NCBI GenBank assembly: GCA_013365325.1
Contig: JABVXV010000226.1
Coordinates: 42,018-106,017 of the forward strand
Direction: 5' to 3'
From: Dipetalonema caudispina
Lineage: Eukaryota > Nematoda > Chromadorea > Rhabditida > Onchocercidae
Length of the DNA stretch: 64,000 nt
This document shows, one piece after another, positions 26,701 through 40,452 of this stretch (position 1 is its first letter; each line of letters opens with the position of its first letter). The notes under the pieces were generated by a model. That model was not told where the DNA came from, did no database searches, and worked only from the letters and a program-made list of their open reading frames with translations. Both the position numbers and the translations under genes were made by a program.

Positions 26701-28060
26701 TGCATGTATACAATTTCTAGCAGGTAAAAAATATTTTAATCGGTCCTTTACTTTCATTAAATGTGAAGCATACATGATAGTAGCTAACGAAATTTTTAAA
26801 TGGATGAAGCGAAGAGGAAGAAAGGAAGAAAAAAAAAAGAGGAAATTTTACTTCCTCAGGACACTTTAGTGACACTTTTGCGATGCAAGCAAAATTATAA
26901 AGTGAATATTTAATAATCTAAGGTTTTATTTTAAGGAGTAGATTACAAGTGACAATTTAAGTGCTTGTCAAAAAAGAAAAAATTTGTTTAAAGGATTGAT
27001 ATTTCAGATTAATGAAAAAAAGGAAAAAAAAAACTTAATTGAAAAAATAGTTTCAACTGTGCTAATCTATTTGTTCATTATTGTATGTATTTTGTTGTGC
27101 GATAAACATTTTTGAAAATTTTCTGATATTATTCATAAATAATTTAATAGCAAGGAGAAAAAAAAAAAAAAAAAAAAAAAAAGAACGTTAAATGTTAGAT
27201 GAAAATTTACATAAAATGAGGACAACATCATTGTAAAAAGATAAACATTCAACTTATAACATCTAATTTTAAAATTATGAATACAATAAATTTTGGCTTA
27301 ATGTTTATATAACTTAATTCATCCTATTGTAACAATTACTTCCATTTTTGAATGAAACTTTTAAACAACTTTTTTCTCCTTTTTTTTTTGAAATTATTTA
27401 ATGGAAATTATTGATAGCAATTAATAATATCCATCATAATAATTTCATTTTCAACAAATTATTTCGTCGAAATTCCTCATTCTTGCAAATATCCATATTA
27501 CAAGCATATGTGTATATTTATATGTATCTCTAAATATTGTTAATTCGGATATTTTCGGACTAATTGAAGAAGAAAGGATGAAATGAGACAAAAGTAGAAG
27601 AGGTTAAGGAAAAGAGAAGGAAAAGGAAGAGGAGATGCAGGATAAAAAGAATGGAAGAGAGAAGTAGAAGAAATTTTAGGATTTTAAATAAATGAATGAA
27701 TGAATGAATGGAATGAAGAAGAGGAAGAAGAGTGATGGTAGATGAAATTGTTCCCATTTCAAATAGAGGTGGGGGGGGGGGGGGTCATTTCAATTTTACA
27801 GACATTAATATGAAGTATATCAATTGAAGACAGACGTAAAGCTATTTCATTCAAAAGTTTCGCTTTAGTTTGTGATAATTATTGTTGGAGGACGAAGAAC
27901 GAAGGGAGGAAGGAAGGAAGAAAGGAAGGAAAGGAAGGAGGTTGTGTGAAAATTTTAATCAGACTATTCCATTCAACTGCTAACCATTTTGTTTATCACT
28001 AATTTCGGTTCAACAACAAAAGTGACTGATTTCTGCTATCAAATGAAATGAATAGAAAGA
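23789..28060. other. Divergent intergenic region, no gene seen
   Basis: About 4.3 kb between the 5' ends of the GPCR (minus) and the coiled-coil gene (plus). No exon is recognisable. It contains poly(A) at 27160-27182, a purine-rich strand at 27565-27735, a G14 run and GGAA repeats near its right end; the promoters of both genes should lie here. Confidence 0.5.
27565..27945. repeat. Polypurine tract, G14 run and GGAA repeats
   Basis: The plus strand is strongly purine-biased at 27565-27735, including GAAT repeats at about 27692-27712. A run of 14 G lies at 27771-27784, and AGGAAGGAAGG units lie at about 27902-27940. All lie within 500 bp upstream of the coiled-coil gene start. Confidence 0.8.
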
Positions 28061-29400
28061 ATGGATGATAATCCAACTGATGATGTGATACGAAATATCA
28101 TTACCAGGTTATTTTATTTCTATTTTTCCCTTTCTTTTTTCTCATTTCTCTCGAATTTTCCAATTTAGATCATTTGGAAGTTTTGAAATTTATCATTTTT
28201 TTTTTTTTTTTTGGACACTAGAATAATATGATCATATATAAGAAAAAAAATAAAATTCAAATTATTTCAAGTTATAAATAAAAATAAAGGTAGTTGAAAT
28301 TTTCTCGGAAAAAAAATTTGTTGATGTAAAAAATATTGGATAAGCGATTTGGAACTGTTGAAAATGCAAATTAAAATATTGTGTTAGCAATTTGTAATTG
28401 TCACGAATACAAAATATTTTCCTTTTGTTTTTTTGTTTTCCAAATCTTTTCCTTCCGTTTTTTTCTTTCTCTTAGCAAATTTCAAGTTTTAACATTAAAA
28501 AATTTTAAAGTTGCAAAATTGAAACATGCTAACATTTAGCTCTGAAACAATTTAAAAAAGATGTACTTTTGCTGTTGAAAATGTAGTTTGAAGAAAAAAA
28601 AATTAATTTCTATATAAATTTGATGGGAAATAATTACTTAGTAGCTATTTGTTGTTTCATTAATTGGTAATAAATAGTATTAAAGGCGATTTTTTCTTCC
28701 CTTTTTCTTTTTTCTTAAATTTCGAAAAATCAACCGATTTTTCGAAATTTAGAATTGATAAGTTTAATATTGGTTGTCGTTCCAATTGTTAGAAAAATGA
28801 ATTTGAACGAATATACTCTAACCAAAAATATCAGATTAAACTCGATAACAACCACAGTAATAATGATACTGATAGTAATAATGATAATAATTAGAATGGG
28901 TTTGCAAAAAAAAAAAAAAAAACATTATTTCATTAGCTCTTAAATCTGGCATTTTAACGGTAGTTTATCTTCAATCTTTCCGTTGTTTCTTTCATTTTGC
29001 CGTAATTTTTTTTTCCTCTGCTTCCACTTCATTACTTTTGATAAATTAATAACTTTAATTATTCCAAGAAAATCGTTATCAACAAGAACTTGAACAGTAA
29101 AATATTATGAAAGAACATTTGATGGATTAAATGAACTAAACATTTATTTCACAAGATTATCAATTATAAATGATTTGAATATCATTTCTTCTAACAAATA
29201 AAAAAAAGGTATATAACTGGTTGGTTTCAGAAATAAAGCAATTAATGATTCCAAAGAGCGGAGAAAAAATTGGCAAAACAGTAAGCTCCCACGTCTGGGA
29301 ATTTCAAATTTAATTTTGTCCAGTAATCTTGTCAGAAAAAAGGAATGAATTTGTGTATCACATTTAAATAATATTAGAAGTGAACGCAATGAAGATTGTC

Positions 29401-29444
<44 letters not shown>

Positions 29445-32400
29445 AAAACAGTATTTTTACTTTTATTTAAAAAAAAAAATGCAATTAAAAGGGACTTATT
29501 ATAAGGTCAAAAATAAACATTTTAAATGAATTGAAGAGCTAACTCAAATATCGAAATGGGTAAATATAAAAGTGATAGTTTCTTAAGAAAAAAGAAAACG
29601 AAGAAAATAAGGTAGGTATCGTCTTAAGAAATAATGCTAAATTAAATTATAGGTATGAATGTGAAGAGGATGAATTTTTACGAGAACTGGAAGGAATGCA
29701 AAATCAAATTCCGGAGAAAAGTTCATTATGTGAAGAAGTTCCAGTACTCGGTATTTTTTCTAATTTTATTTATTTTTTGCTAAATATGCATTTTAAATTC
29801 ATTTCAAATTAATCACTGATTTTTTTTTCCATTTAAATAAATAAAATGAATAAGTGAATAAGGAAAATAAAGCTATAAATGAATGCATAAGTAAAATAAA
29901 TTTGTGAATGAATAAAAATTTCAATTGGATTTAATTTTTTTTTTTCCCCTCCTCCCTCCCCTTTTTCTATTTACATAATATTTACAAGTTTTTGTATGGT
30001 TGTAAAATTACCAAACATATAGGGGGAAAGGGGGGAAAAATGAAACATTAATACCACATTTAAATAGCAATTTGGTTCTTTTTTTTTTTTTACTTTTTTA
30101 AACTATTTTTCAAATATGATTATGCTCTGCAAATGACGTTAGTTAAAATAACCAAGTATTATGTAATCATAATTTAGTAAATTGAATACAATGCTAATAG
30201 CGTTATAAATCAATCACCTTTAAAATCTTTTCTGTCTAAATGGCCGCTCTTTTTAAATCATTTTAAGAAATGAGAAAAAATTCAGAAAGCCAAAGATTGC
30301 TTAACAAAAAAAATTTTTGAACAACGAAATGATGTACGTGTAAGTGTATTGTAATTGACACATAATTTTTTTCAAAATATTATTATCAATAATGAATCTT
30401 TTGCAATCAACAATAATCTAAAATTTTTTTTTTTTTTTTCTAATTTAATAAAATTTTTATACATTATCAATGGAATTTTTCCTTTTAATAAATTTCCAAT
30501 TAATTCTTAAAAATCATTTAGGAAATTGTAAATGTTATGTTAAAAAATATATTTCTAAAATTTTTAAAATTATTATCCAAATTGATAGTGAAAAGTAGCA
30601 TTGAAAATAACAAAATAGAAGCTTTCATGAAATTCCTTCTTTTTTTTTTTTTTATTTTTTCTGTTAGTTCAATTACATTAACAAGTAAAGTTATAAAATT
30701 TATGTAACATACATTGCATTTTTCTTTTTTTTTTCTGGATGAGGAAATCATCGATTTCAAATTAAAAAAAAAAAAAAAAAGAGAGAGAGAAAAAAGAGAA
30801 TGATGGAAATGGAAATGCATGAGTAAAGTAATTCACTTCTTCCTAGAATTACGGGAATTAATGGAGAGCTTATGAGGTTGAACGTAGCTAAATCCTGAAA
30901 TTCTCCATTAATAGGTAAACATTTTTCATCTGTCATTTAGTAGAAATGGAAAGCAATCCAAGCACATTTAAAACTTTTATTTCTCAATTGAGGATGAAAA
31001 AAAGAAAAAAAAAATGGAATTAATTATTATAAGAATTACAAAAAAAGGTATCCATTTCAAGAAGTAATAATAATTGTTAAATAAATCTTTTAAGATGAAT
31101 GAAATAGGATTAACAAATTCAAATTTAATCTTTCTTATTAAATCAATTATTTTCATGTATAAATGAAGAGATCCTTCTTTTTCATAATGATTAAGTGTAA
31201 TTAAATAACTGAAAGTACAAAATTTAAGCAATTTTAAAAATAGAAAATAGAATAATGCAAGAATTATATTTTATCATTAGTAACCCTTGTAAACTCTGCA
31301 TCTATCCTATCGTCTTTTCAATCAAAATAAATTTCACCAAAATTAATTTGCATAATGAAACAAATAAAGATTACAGTAACATATATGAGTTGAAATTTCT
31401 TTTTTTTTTTTGCTCTCTTCGCTCTTCTCACCTCTTCTCTCTCTCTCTCTTTTCCTCCAATTATTATCTAAAATGAAAGTAATGGAAATTTTTTAAAGAA
31501 AATTTTAGCTATAAAAAATTTGCTAAAGATTAGTCAGATTAAAATTTTTATCAATTTATAGCTATGGAATTAACAAAAAGTATGCTAAATCTTTTAAACA
31601 TAACGATATAATCATTAAATTGTTAAGCTGATAAGTTGAAATTTTCAACAAGCTAAACATCAATTAATGATGTGATCACTGTTCAGCTATGATCAAAGAA
31701 TCTTTTTTTTTTTTTTTTCGCTCTTTTTTTTTCCTTTTTCTGTAAACAATGTTTGAATGTTCAAGGAGCATTGTGTAGTTTGGTTGGTGAAATTAGTAAG
31801 CTTCGTCGAGAGAATAAAGCATTGCGTTATCGGCTTAGTATAACAGTTGAACCAAAACATAGTGTTGTCCATCGTGTTAGTGCTATTCTGGAAGGTCGAA
31901 GTAATATTATCCCAAAAATTATGGGTCGACGAACTTTTCAACAATGTGAAATACGAAATGGCGCACGTGAACGTTTATCCACACCACCACATAAGGCAAG
32001 CAATCAATATCAATTTTATTTTTTAATCCAAAAAAGGCTCTTCTATTATATGAGCATATGTTTATTTATTTATTTGTTTATTTATTTATTTATTTATTTA
32101 TTTGTTTATTTATTTATTTATTTATGTGTATATTTATTTGTTTATTCATCTGTTTGTTTGTTCATTTATTTGTTTATTTATTTATTTATTTCTACTATCC
32201 CATGTTCTGCATTATTTGAAATATTAAATTAATGAGTTTGTTGAATTTAAGATTAAATTTAATTATTTCCTTTTTCTTTTTGTCTTTTTCCTTGTTTCAA
32301 ATTGAAAAAACTAAAATGAAAACATTTTAATAACATAAATTTAGTGATTAGTATTATATTTAACAATTATCACAATAAAGATTTTCTTTACAATAGTAGC

Positions 32401-34351
32401 AATGAAATAGTTGAAGCCTTCCGATAATTAAGCACGAATTGTTGATTGATTACAGTACAACTGAAAACAGGAAGAGCATCTTTCGAAACGGAACAGAAAT
32501 TACAACCATCGAATATTTTATCTTTCCTATCCACTCTCCCACCCATTTTCAGATTTTATCTGTTTTCTAAGTTCACTTCCTGAAAATTTTTCAATGATTT
32601 TTTGCTTTAAGATAAATTGAAGCATTTACATAACTCAATTGTTAATTTATCTTGGAAGCAACGAATTGTTTAAGATGTTATCGATATTTCATTTTCGAAT
32701 ATTATCAAATGCATTGTTCTTCGTTGTTAATCAATGCTAAAGATTCTTTTTTCCTTCTCCCATTCTTTGAAGCTATAAAAAATATGATGCAATTAACCCA
32801 AAATTTACGAATTCAACTTCAGTAACTTATATAGCATTAGGATTATTAGATAATGGAAAATGACTTATTTATGTTCATATAATTTACGATTGCTTAGAAA
32901 GTAATCTAACTTTTCATTGTAGGAAAGCTTAACGACAAGTTCCTATTCAACGGATATATCATCAGATGTATCGGATCCGCTTCATACAACTTTGACACCA
33001 ACACGGCAAATTCCTGCCCCACCAATAGTTTTACGAGAAATATCTGATTCCGATGCAGAACATTCTATTTTTACAGAAGTTGGTCCTCTTACACTTTAAT
33101 TGATAAGAAGAAGTTACACAAGTGATAAGTTGTTGATAAGACATGCATTTTATTATTTTGCTATCCAAACTGAATTAGTATGTTTCGGAATATTCCGAAA
33201 TAGACAAATTCATCAAATATAAAGTGGCTTTACTTTCCAGTACTATTATAAAATTTGGAAAAAATGAAAATTAAGGCTGAAAAAGATTACCATGCATGAA
33301 AAAAGTCATTCTGAAAAATAATAATAATAAATTCTAATGTTTTTTTTTTTTTAATTTTTTGAAGTTTCCGATATTATTTCTTTAGGTTGCATTACCAAAT
33401 TATGGAAACGAGAATAGTGAAGCACGTGGAGGTCGTGCTATGGTGAGACGTTCCAAAATATCATCAGTATCAAAACGAACAAGCCCTTCATCAGCGTCAT
33501 CTCGTGATCACTCCGAAAATATGGGTAAGAATTTATAAATTTCAAATCATTAAAATTTCATTTCAAATCTTATTCTATTATTTTATTGTCGAACTATTAA
33601 GAAACAATAAAAAAAACGAAATTTTCTTTTTTTTTTTTTGAAACAAAAACAGAAACAGAAAAAAAAAATTGGACAATAAATTTAGGATCGTAAACATTTG
33701 AATAAAAGTGGATAAAACTGAAATTCATTTATACAATTACTGATAATAATTCCAATATGAACAATTTCTTTGATTACAGGTTTAATGTTGCGCATAACTG
33801 TCAGCAAAATAAACTTTTATTTTGTGATTATTACCACTTTTAACTTCAAGCATATTATTTAAAATCGAAATTTCAGCAACAAATCGAACAGGTTTCTTTG
33901 AAATAATTGGTTTAAAGAAGAAGAAAGAAAAATCGACTGAATCATCGAAAAAAGAAACAATAACCTGTAAAGTGGTACTAAAGAAACGGAAGCGTAAAAT
34001 TAGCGGAAGCAGTTCGGTTCATTCCAGTGAGAATAATACACGAAGTGGTAATTATCCGGACATTTGCGATAGTCTTAATGAAAAGATGAAACAGACGTGA
34101 TCATCCTTTACTTATCGTACGTTTTCATCTGAAAGCCAACGATATTCTCATTTCTTTTTTTTTTTTTTTTTATTTTTGAAACAATTTAAAATATGTGTAG
34201 CATATTAAGATAAATGGAGCCTTTCCTCGATGACAAGTAAGAATAGCCTAACAACTGATAAAAGCACATATGATGAATCAAATGGTAATAAACATTCGTT
34301 GCTTCAAACTCCTAAACAATATCATATTCAACGTCAACATGTAAATTCATT

Positions 34352-34388
<37 letters not shown>

Positions 34389-37300
34389 TTTCGTTTCCAA
34401 ATTTAATTGTAAATTGAATTATTTTAATATAAATCATTCTTTTAAAAATTATCGTCAAAAAAAACTTCCCTTTCTTTTTTTGCAAAAATAATAAATGAAG
34501 AAAAAAGAAAATTTTTCAAACCATAAAATTTAGAAGGAACAAGAAAATAAAAAATGTTCCCGTGGTAAGAATTCAACAACAGTCAGTGAAGAAAGTGATG
34601 ATGATCATCATGATTCTCCAAAAAGTATCCATTGTCTAGGCTTTAACGGTTCCAGACCTATCGTACAACGGAATCGTTTTTCAAATCGGGAAACATCCGG
34701 TATTCATCTACTACTTTTTTTTTTTCAAACAAAAAAAAAGTCCCAACTTTCTTGAATTTTTTTTGTAAATTTCTCATAAATATAACTTAGGGATGTATGT
34801 TTACTAAAGAATTAAGGCAGTGATTATCAATTTATTCTGAAAGAAACAAAACTATCCTTATCGTTTTCAGATCAAAGTAATTTTGGCTGTTGAAATATTT
34901 CACAATTTTTTGTAAAATGTTTCCTTTCTACATTGTTCTTACTAAATGATCAATTGATACAGCAAAATTGCTGAATATTTGAAGATAGCCAAGAAATTCA
35001 TGATGAGAATGAAATGATACGAAATGAATTGATAATGATCAGAAATAGAAATAATCGATTGATTGAGCAATTACGTGAAAAATCCATGGAACATTCCAAA
35101 TTAACGACACAAATGAATACTTTTCAAAAGCAGGTAATTATTATTTTGAAATTTCAAAGTTACAGTTTGCTTAATTAAATAATTTTTTCAACTTTTTTTT
35201 CCCACTTTTTTCTTTTTCATATAGATTGGAATACTACGAAATCGATGTCGTCTTAATGAAGCGTTGGAAAAATTATCAATCAACGATCGAATAATCACAA
35301 AAGCAACAGCTACAATTGATGCTGTAGAAGAGAAGTTAAAAATTTTCGATGGTAAACTTCAAGCTGTGAAAGCAGAAATGATGAAGAATGGTCAAGCGGT
35401 TAGTTAAAATTGCAATACAAACTTCTGATATTCGTATATTTTTTTCGCATTGCGTAATTTTAGAAATTAGAAATTGATCAAAATTTTAGATTATCAATCA
35501 ATCGTTTCGAGAACAAAATGCTTATCAATCATGTTTAGAGCATATCGAAAGGTTGCAACGAGATAATTTCTCCATGTTACATGATAAAGGAGCAGGTGAG
35601 TGACAGTTATCATTTTCATCATTCTTCTTTCACTTCTGATGCATTTTTAAAATGAACAATTTGCAGATATTGGCAATCATGATCAACGTATCCGTCAATT
35701 ACTGGAAATAATGCCTTCCTATGATGCCTTGTACTCATTTACTATTAGCATAGTTCGAAAGGTTTTATTGATTTACTAATTAATTTTAATTTAGAATTTA
35801 TCATTAAAATTTAAAGACAAATTTAATGAATTCGACAGTATCCAAGATTTTTTTTTTTTTTTTTTGCGCAATAATGTACTCATGATATGAATAAATATCT
35901 ATGCCGATTGACCTGAAATGGACTTTAAATTATTTGAACTATTAAGATTAAACTGATTTAAACTAATTTCTGGGAAGTGAAATTTGTTAGATCATTACGG
36001 ATTATCTTTTTTTTTTTTTTTGCTCCTATTCTTAACTATTAGGCTCAAAGTTTAAAAAATTCAATACTTCACAAAAAAGTTTACATTTATTAGGATTATA
36101 ATACTATTACCTCCTAATTTTTTCCTTTTCAGTTAGGCCAACTTCGTGCTTCCTACATCGAGAAGAACATTTACGCTAATCGATCAGATTTTGAAGTAAT
36201 GCGTGCGCAATCATCCTTACTTATAGTTCATGCTCAGGTACAGATAAGTATGATACAGATACATTGGTAATGTAATATTTCAAATTGTGATTTAAAACGA
36301 AGTGAAATATCATTGTTAATTTTTGAGGTACGTAATTTGCATCAGTAAATTATAGCTAGAACGATTGAAGTTGCAACTTTATGAAGCCAGAAGACGTCAT
36401 CCAACACGACCTGCCTCATATCATGGCGAAGATTTGCTTCAAAAAACAGTATATATCAGTTTATTTTAATTTTAATATCTGACACAAATTTCAAAGCCAA
36501 TTCGTTGCATTCGTTGTATATACTACAAATAGGTGTGATATTTTAAATAATTAAACTAGTCATTTAAAATTTTTATTCAATTAAAATTTTTTTTTCCAGA
36601 TCAAGCCACAGATGAATTTTCTGTTGCCATTTAAAATACACGGATCACGAATCCGGAAATATCGCCGTTCCGATTCCTGTGCCATGGAATCGGAAGTTGA
36701 AAAAAATGAGCAAAGCATTGAAAATGAATTTTTGCGATTATTCGATTATGCCAGATGTAAATTTTCCCTATCACGCTAATACATTTTCATATTTCTGTAC
36801 AAAATTAGGTTTATATTTCTGCTGAAACTATTTTAGAACATCATTTAACAGACTAATTCCATAGTTACTACTATTATCACTTCAGTACTTTGAATTATAT
36901 TTTCAAGGTTTGTCTCGAATCTCCGAATTTACGGGAATAAATAAAGCTCATCTTGAACGCGCTGGCATTTCAAATGCTGGTCCACATATCAAGGATGATT
37001 TACAAAGTACCACTATTATACAACAACAAGGTGAATTACTACTGATATCGAACAATAATATCAACAAAAGTTGCTAAATATGAAATTATCAAATTTTATC
37101 AGAAATAAGAAAAATTTTTTGAATTTATGTTCTAACTAAATTAGCAAAGATTAAAGGTACTCCAACACGACATCGTGAACAGCTACTTAAAAATTCTGCC
37201 AACAAAATCTACATATCACAAAGAAATCACAAAAGTCAGCCAGCTGCTGGACGACCAATTAGGCAAGTTTTAGTAATTGAGAGATATGCACTAATATCAT

Positions 37301-38890
37301 ACCTTACTGTTCTTTGGGAAATATTAATTATCATTTACACTTCTTTTTTCAAAAAATTCAAAATTCAATTATTTAATTTTAAGCCTAGTAGAAACAGAAG
37401 GTCAAACATTAGCAGCTGGAAATATTCCACATTCTGGTGACTGTATTGTTAGAAAAATTGAAAATAATGTGGGAAAGTCATCTCCAATATTGAAGTAAGT
37501 ATTTTATATCATTTTTCTATTTCCACTTTTTTTTTCTCCCATTATCAGATAAATCTAAAGATATATCCGGAAAAAGTTTCAGAAATATTATTGATTATAT
37601 TTGAATGAAATACAAGGAAAAAAACAAAATATAATTTGGTTTCGTTTTGATTCTGATAAGAAATTTTAATAAATTAATGATTAATTTTCGAAAATTTCCT
37701 AATCGTTTTACTAAATTTAATATTTCAAATTCAATAAATAATACAATAGGAAGAAAATCAAACGAACAAAACATATACCATTTCATTGCAAAAAACATTC
37801 TTACGAAATTTAAAGTAAAAAAAAAAAAAAGAAAAACATTTACTTTTAGCTTACATCCATTAATAAATTACGATCATACACGATCAGTTGTTTCGTCATT
37901 GCAAGATGTTCGAAATAATATGATTCGTAGTCCATGTTCAACGCCTCTTATGACACGACGGATGAATTTAAATGAACGACCGCGAACTATCAATCAAGGA
38001 TCATTGGATTCATTTGGTGGTTTGTAATTTACAAGAAAGTCGGACAAGAGAAATTATTAGTAACATATATTTTATCTTTAAGTTATATTAGTCCTTTAAT
38101 TTTTGCGATTATTTAAGCATCATATTTTAAATATTAAAAAATTATTACAGGAAATGAATTACCCAAATATGATACTCCACTCTCTCATAGCAGTGGTTCA
38201 TCTGATTATGCTGTTATCAGTGCCAAACAGGTTTTTATGGAAAAGCGATCAATGCTATCGAAACGATCATCCTCAATTAATCCATCTAGACTACCATATT
38301 TGGTAAATTATAATCAATCTTTTGCTCTATTATGGTAGCGTTGTGAATCCAACAGACCGCTTTATTTGTTAATCGTTTTAAATAACAAACTCTTGAAATA
38401 AGTTCTGAACTTTTTACTGTCACAAATATCATCAATAGATTTTAATGGTTCCATAATTCTCTGTACCCATATTTGCATTATAGAAAAAATAAGTTACGCA
38501 ATTTTGCTTAATTTATTTTGTTTGGTTTTATTAAGATGAATTTTTCCGATATTTCCGTTCTCCAATTCATCCGGAAAAAACTTATTTGAATTAATTTTAC
38601 TTCTTTATACAGCAATATATATGTTTCATTGATATTTTGTTGATGGAAAATTTTTTCAGCGCAAAAATGTAAGTCATGCCAACTCGCCTCCATTGCTTGG
38701 CGATTGTGATGGTCGAAATGTTTGTCAGTTACGACATAGTCCTGAAATTGTCGGAGTGATCCGGGAGAAAAATACCGGACCAAGAGTTTCGAAAAATTTC
38801 GAAAAAAGCCGACTTCCAAAAATACCATCCATTCTAACGGAGAAAAAGAAATGTACCTCATGGTTGAGTCGGATCAAAGCGACCAAATAA
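28061..38890 (+). CDS. Large basic coiled-coil protein, unrecognised
   Basis: Predicted 973-aa protein with no family I can name. Exons: 28061-28107, 29653-29750, 31766-31995, 32923-33078, 33386-33524, 33877-34047, 34210-34340, 34534-34699, 34985-35133, 35225-35398, 35490-35595, 35667-35761, 36133-36237, 36356-36448, 36600-36756, 36908-37030, 37145-37262, 37384-37494, 37850-38019, 38151-38302, 38660-38890. The sum is 2922 nt and all phases agree. The start is the ATG in MDDNPTDD. A leucine-zipper-like helix (VGEISKLRRENKALRYRL) lies at about residues 53-70. A lysine-rich patch (LKKKKEKS, LKKRKRKI) follows at about 230-275, then Ser/Asp-rich sequence. Residues about 380-620 look like a long helical coiled coil (NEMIRNELIMIRNRNNRLIEQ region onward). 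The tail is Ser/Arg/Pro-rich and ends RIKATK. No membrane segment or signal peptide is seen. A scaffold or cytoskeletal role is only a guess. The introns after exons 3 and 17 use GC donors. Confidence 0.75.
29405..29441. repeat. Poly(A) tract, 37 nt
   Basis: Uninterrupted A run within intron 1 of the coiled-coil gene. Confidence 0.95.
32059..32192. repeat. TTTA/TTTG tetranucleotide microsatellite
   Basis: About 130 nt of ATTT/GTTT units in the intron just after exon 3 of the coiled-coil gene, starting about 60 nt downstream of its GC donor. The repeat makes an artificial Phe-Ile-Tyr-Leu frame that continues the exon's reading frame. Confidence 0.9.
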
Positions 38891-40452
38891 TTTTCCTTTT
38901 TCAATGATTTTTTCTGATATAGTTATTAGTCATAAGTCATTTCCTACATGTTCGAAAATATGATAAAGGTCACATCTTGCAAGTTTATGTGGAAATACAT
39001 ATGATTGAAATTCACAATCTGCATGATCACATCGAAATATCCTATGACTTCCTGTTATTTCTAATAGTAATTTCGAGTGTGAACAAAAAAAAAAAAAGTT
39101 AAAGTTCAGATTCGGATGAAAATCCAAAAATTTTTTGCAAGTAATAAGAGCAATGCAGTATTTCAATTGAGCAATTTTCAAACAGTTAATTTCATTTTAT
39201 TAGAAAAACTAAGTCTATCTTATCCATTTTGTATTTGGTCATTTATTATATGTTCGTGTTTCTCACTTCAAACTACCTGAAACTATCATTGCGAACCTTC
39301 AATGAAATCTTAGGTATGCAGTTGAAATTTTGTATAAACTTAACCTTCTAATTAAAATTTGTTTATATTTTACTACTTCTGACATATTTTTTTTTTACAT
39401 CCAGTGAACGCCATATCACTAATCCTACTTCATATGCATCTGATAATTGGTAGATTAATCCATGTCCTTGATTCATAATGGATTAACATACATTTTACTC
39501 GATCTGTTAGAATTTTCGGGGTGCAACTATCATCATTCTGATATTATGTAATAGGCGGAATGATGTAAGTATTTGAAATAATTAGTACGATTGAGGAACT
39601 GTGAACAAATGAATGGACCATCCAGTGGTCCGACTGTTGTTCGGAAATCAATACATATTTCCGAATGCATAATGCTTCTACCATCCAACATTCTAGTTAT
39701 CAATAGAAAAGTGATAACTAACATTTTTTTTTCAGATTTTCAGTTCCACGTTCAATTTAAAGAATAAAAAACTCGTTTTATTCGTCCATTAAATAAAATC
39801 ACATTGCAACATAAAATTCATTACTCACTTTTCGTTGCTAATTTGTTAAAACAACCGAATCCCTTCACAACAACAACAATTAATGTATTCACTCGACATG
39901 AGTATATATCTAACATACATCAGTATATCAAGTACATGAAGCATTAGTTCCAGAATTCGAGAAACTTTTATAAAATGACTTGGTTGACTTCTTTGACTTG
40001 AGTTCCTCTTATCAGTCTCCATCAGATGTACAAAATCTTTAAGTTACATGAGTCTTCAAATGAAGACTAAAGAAAAATTCAAGTTATTTTAATAAACTCA
40101 CTCGCAAAAAATACACAAATGCTACAGTAAGTGAAACATCATAAATATATTATTAATATCATAAGAATGCCATGAAAATAACCACTGGTAAAAAAAAAGC
40201 ATTTTTAACTTCCATTTTCCTCAGACGCCTATTTGACAAATCTAATTTGAACAAACTATTTGTATCTTTTACAAAACACTGAACTCGCTTAATGAAGCAT
40301 CAAAATACAGCTAAACTAGTACACTTCTAAAGAAAATTCAACGATTTTAGAAAATATTCATTCATTTGTAGTAAGTAATCTCGGAATGACATACAAAAAG
40401 AAGTAATAAATTCCGTAAAATTTTACTTGCTTCAGTGAGAATTTACTTACGA
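38891..40452. other. Convergent intergenic region, no gene seen
   Basis: About 1.56 kb between the stop codons of the coiled-coil gene and mcu-1. No exon is recognisable, and homopolymer runs are much rarer than to the left. An AATAAA on the plus strand lies near 39794. Confidence 0.5.

Noticed and set aside
27560..27757. Leucine/serine-rich minus-strand frame
   Set aside because: It is the complement of the polypurine tract and has no coding character.
32000..32232. Extension of coiled-coil exon 3 into a Phe-Ile-Tyr-Leu protein
   Set aside because: It is the TTTA microsatellite read as codons. The GC donor at 31995 joins exon 3 in phase to 32923.
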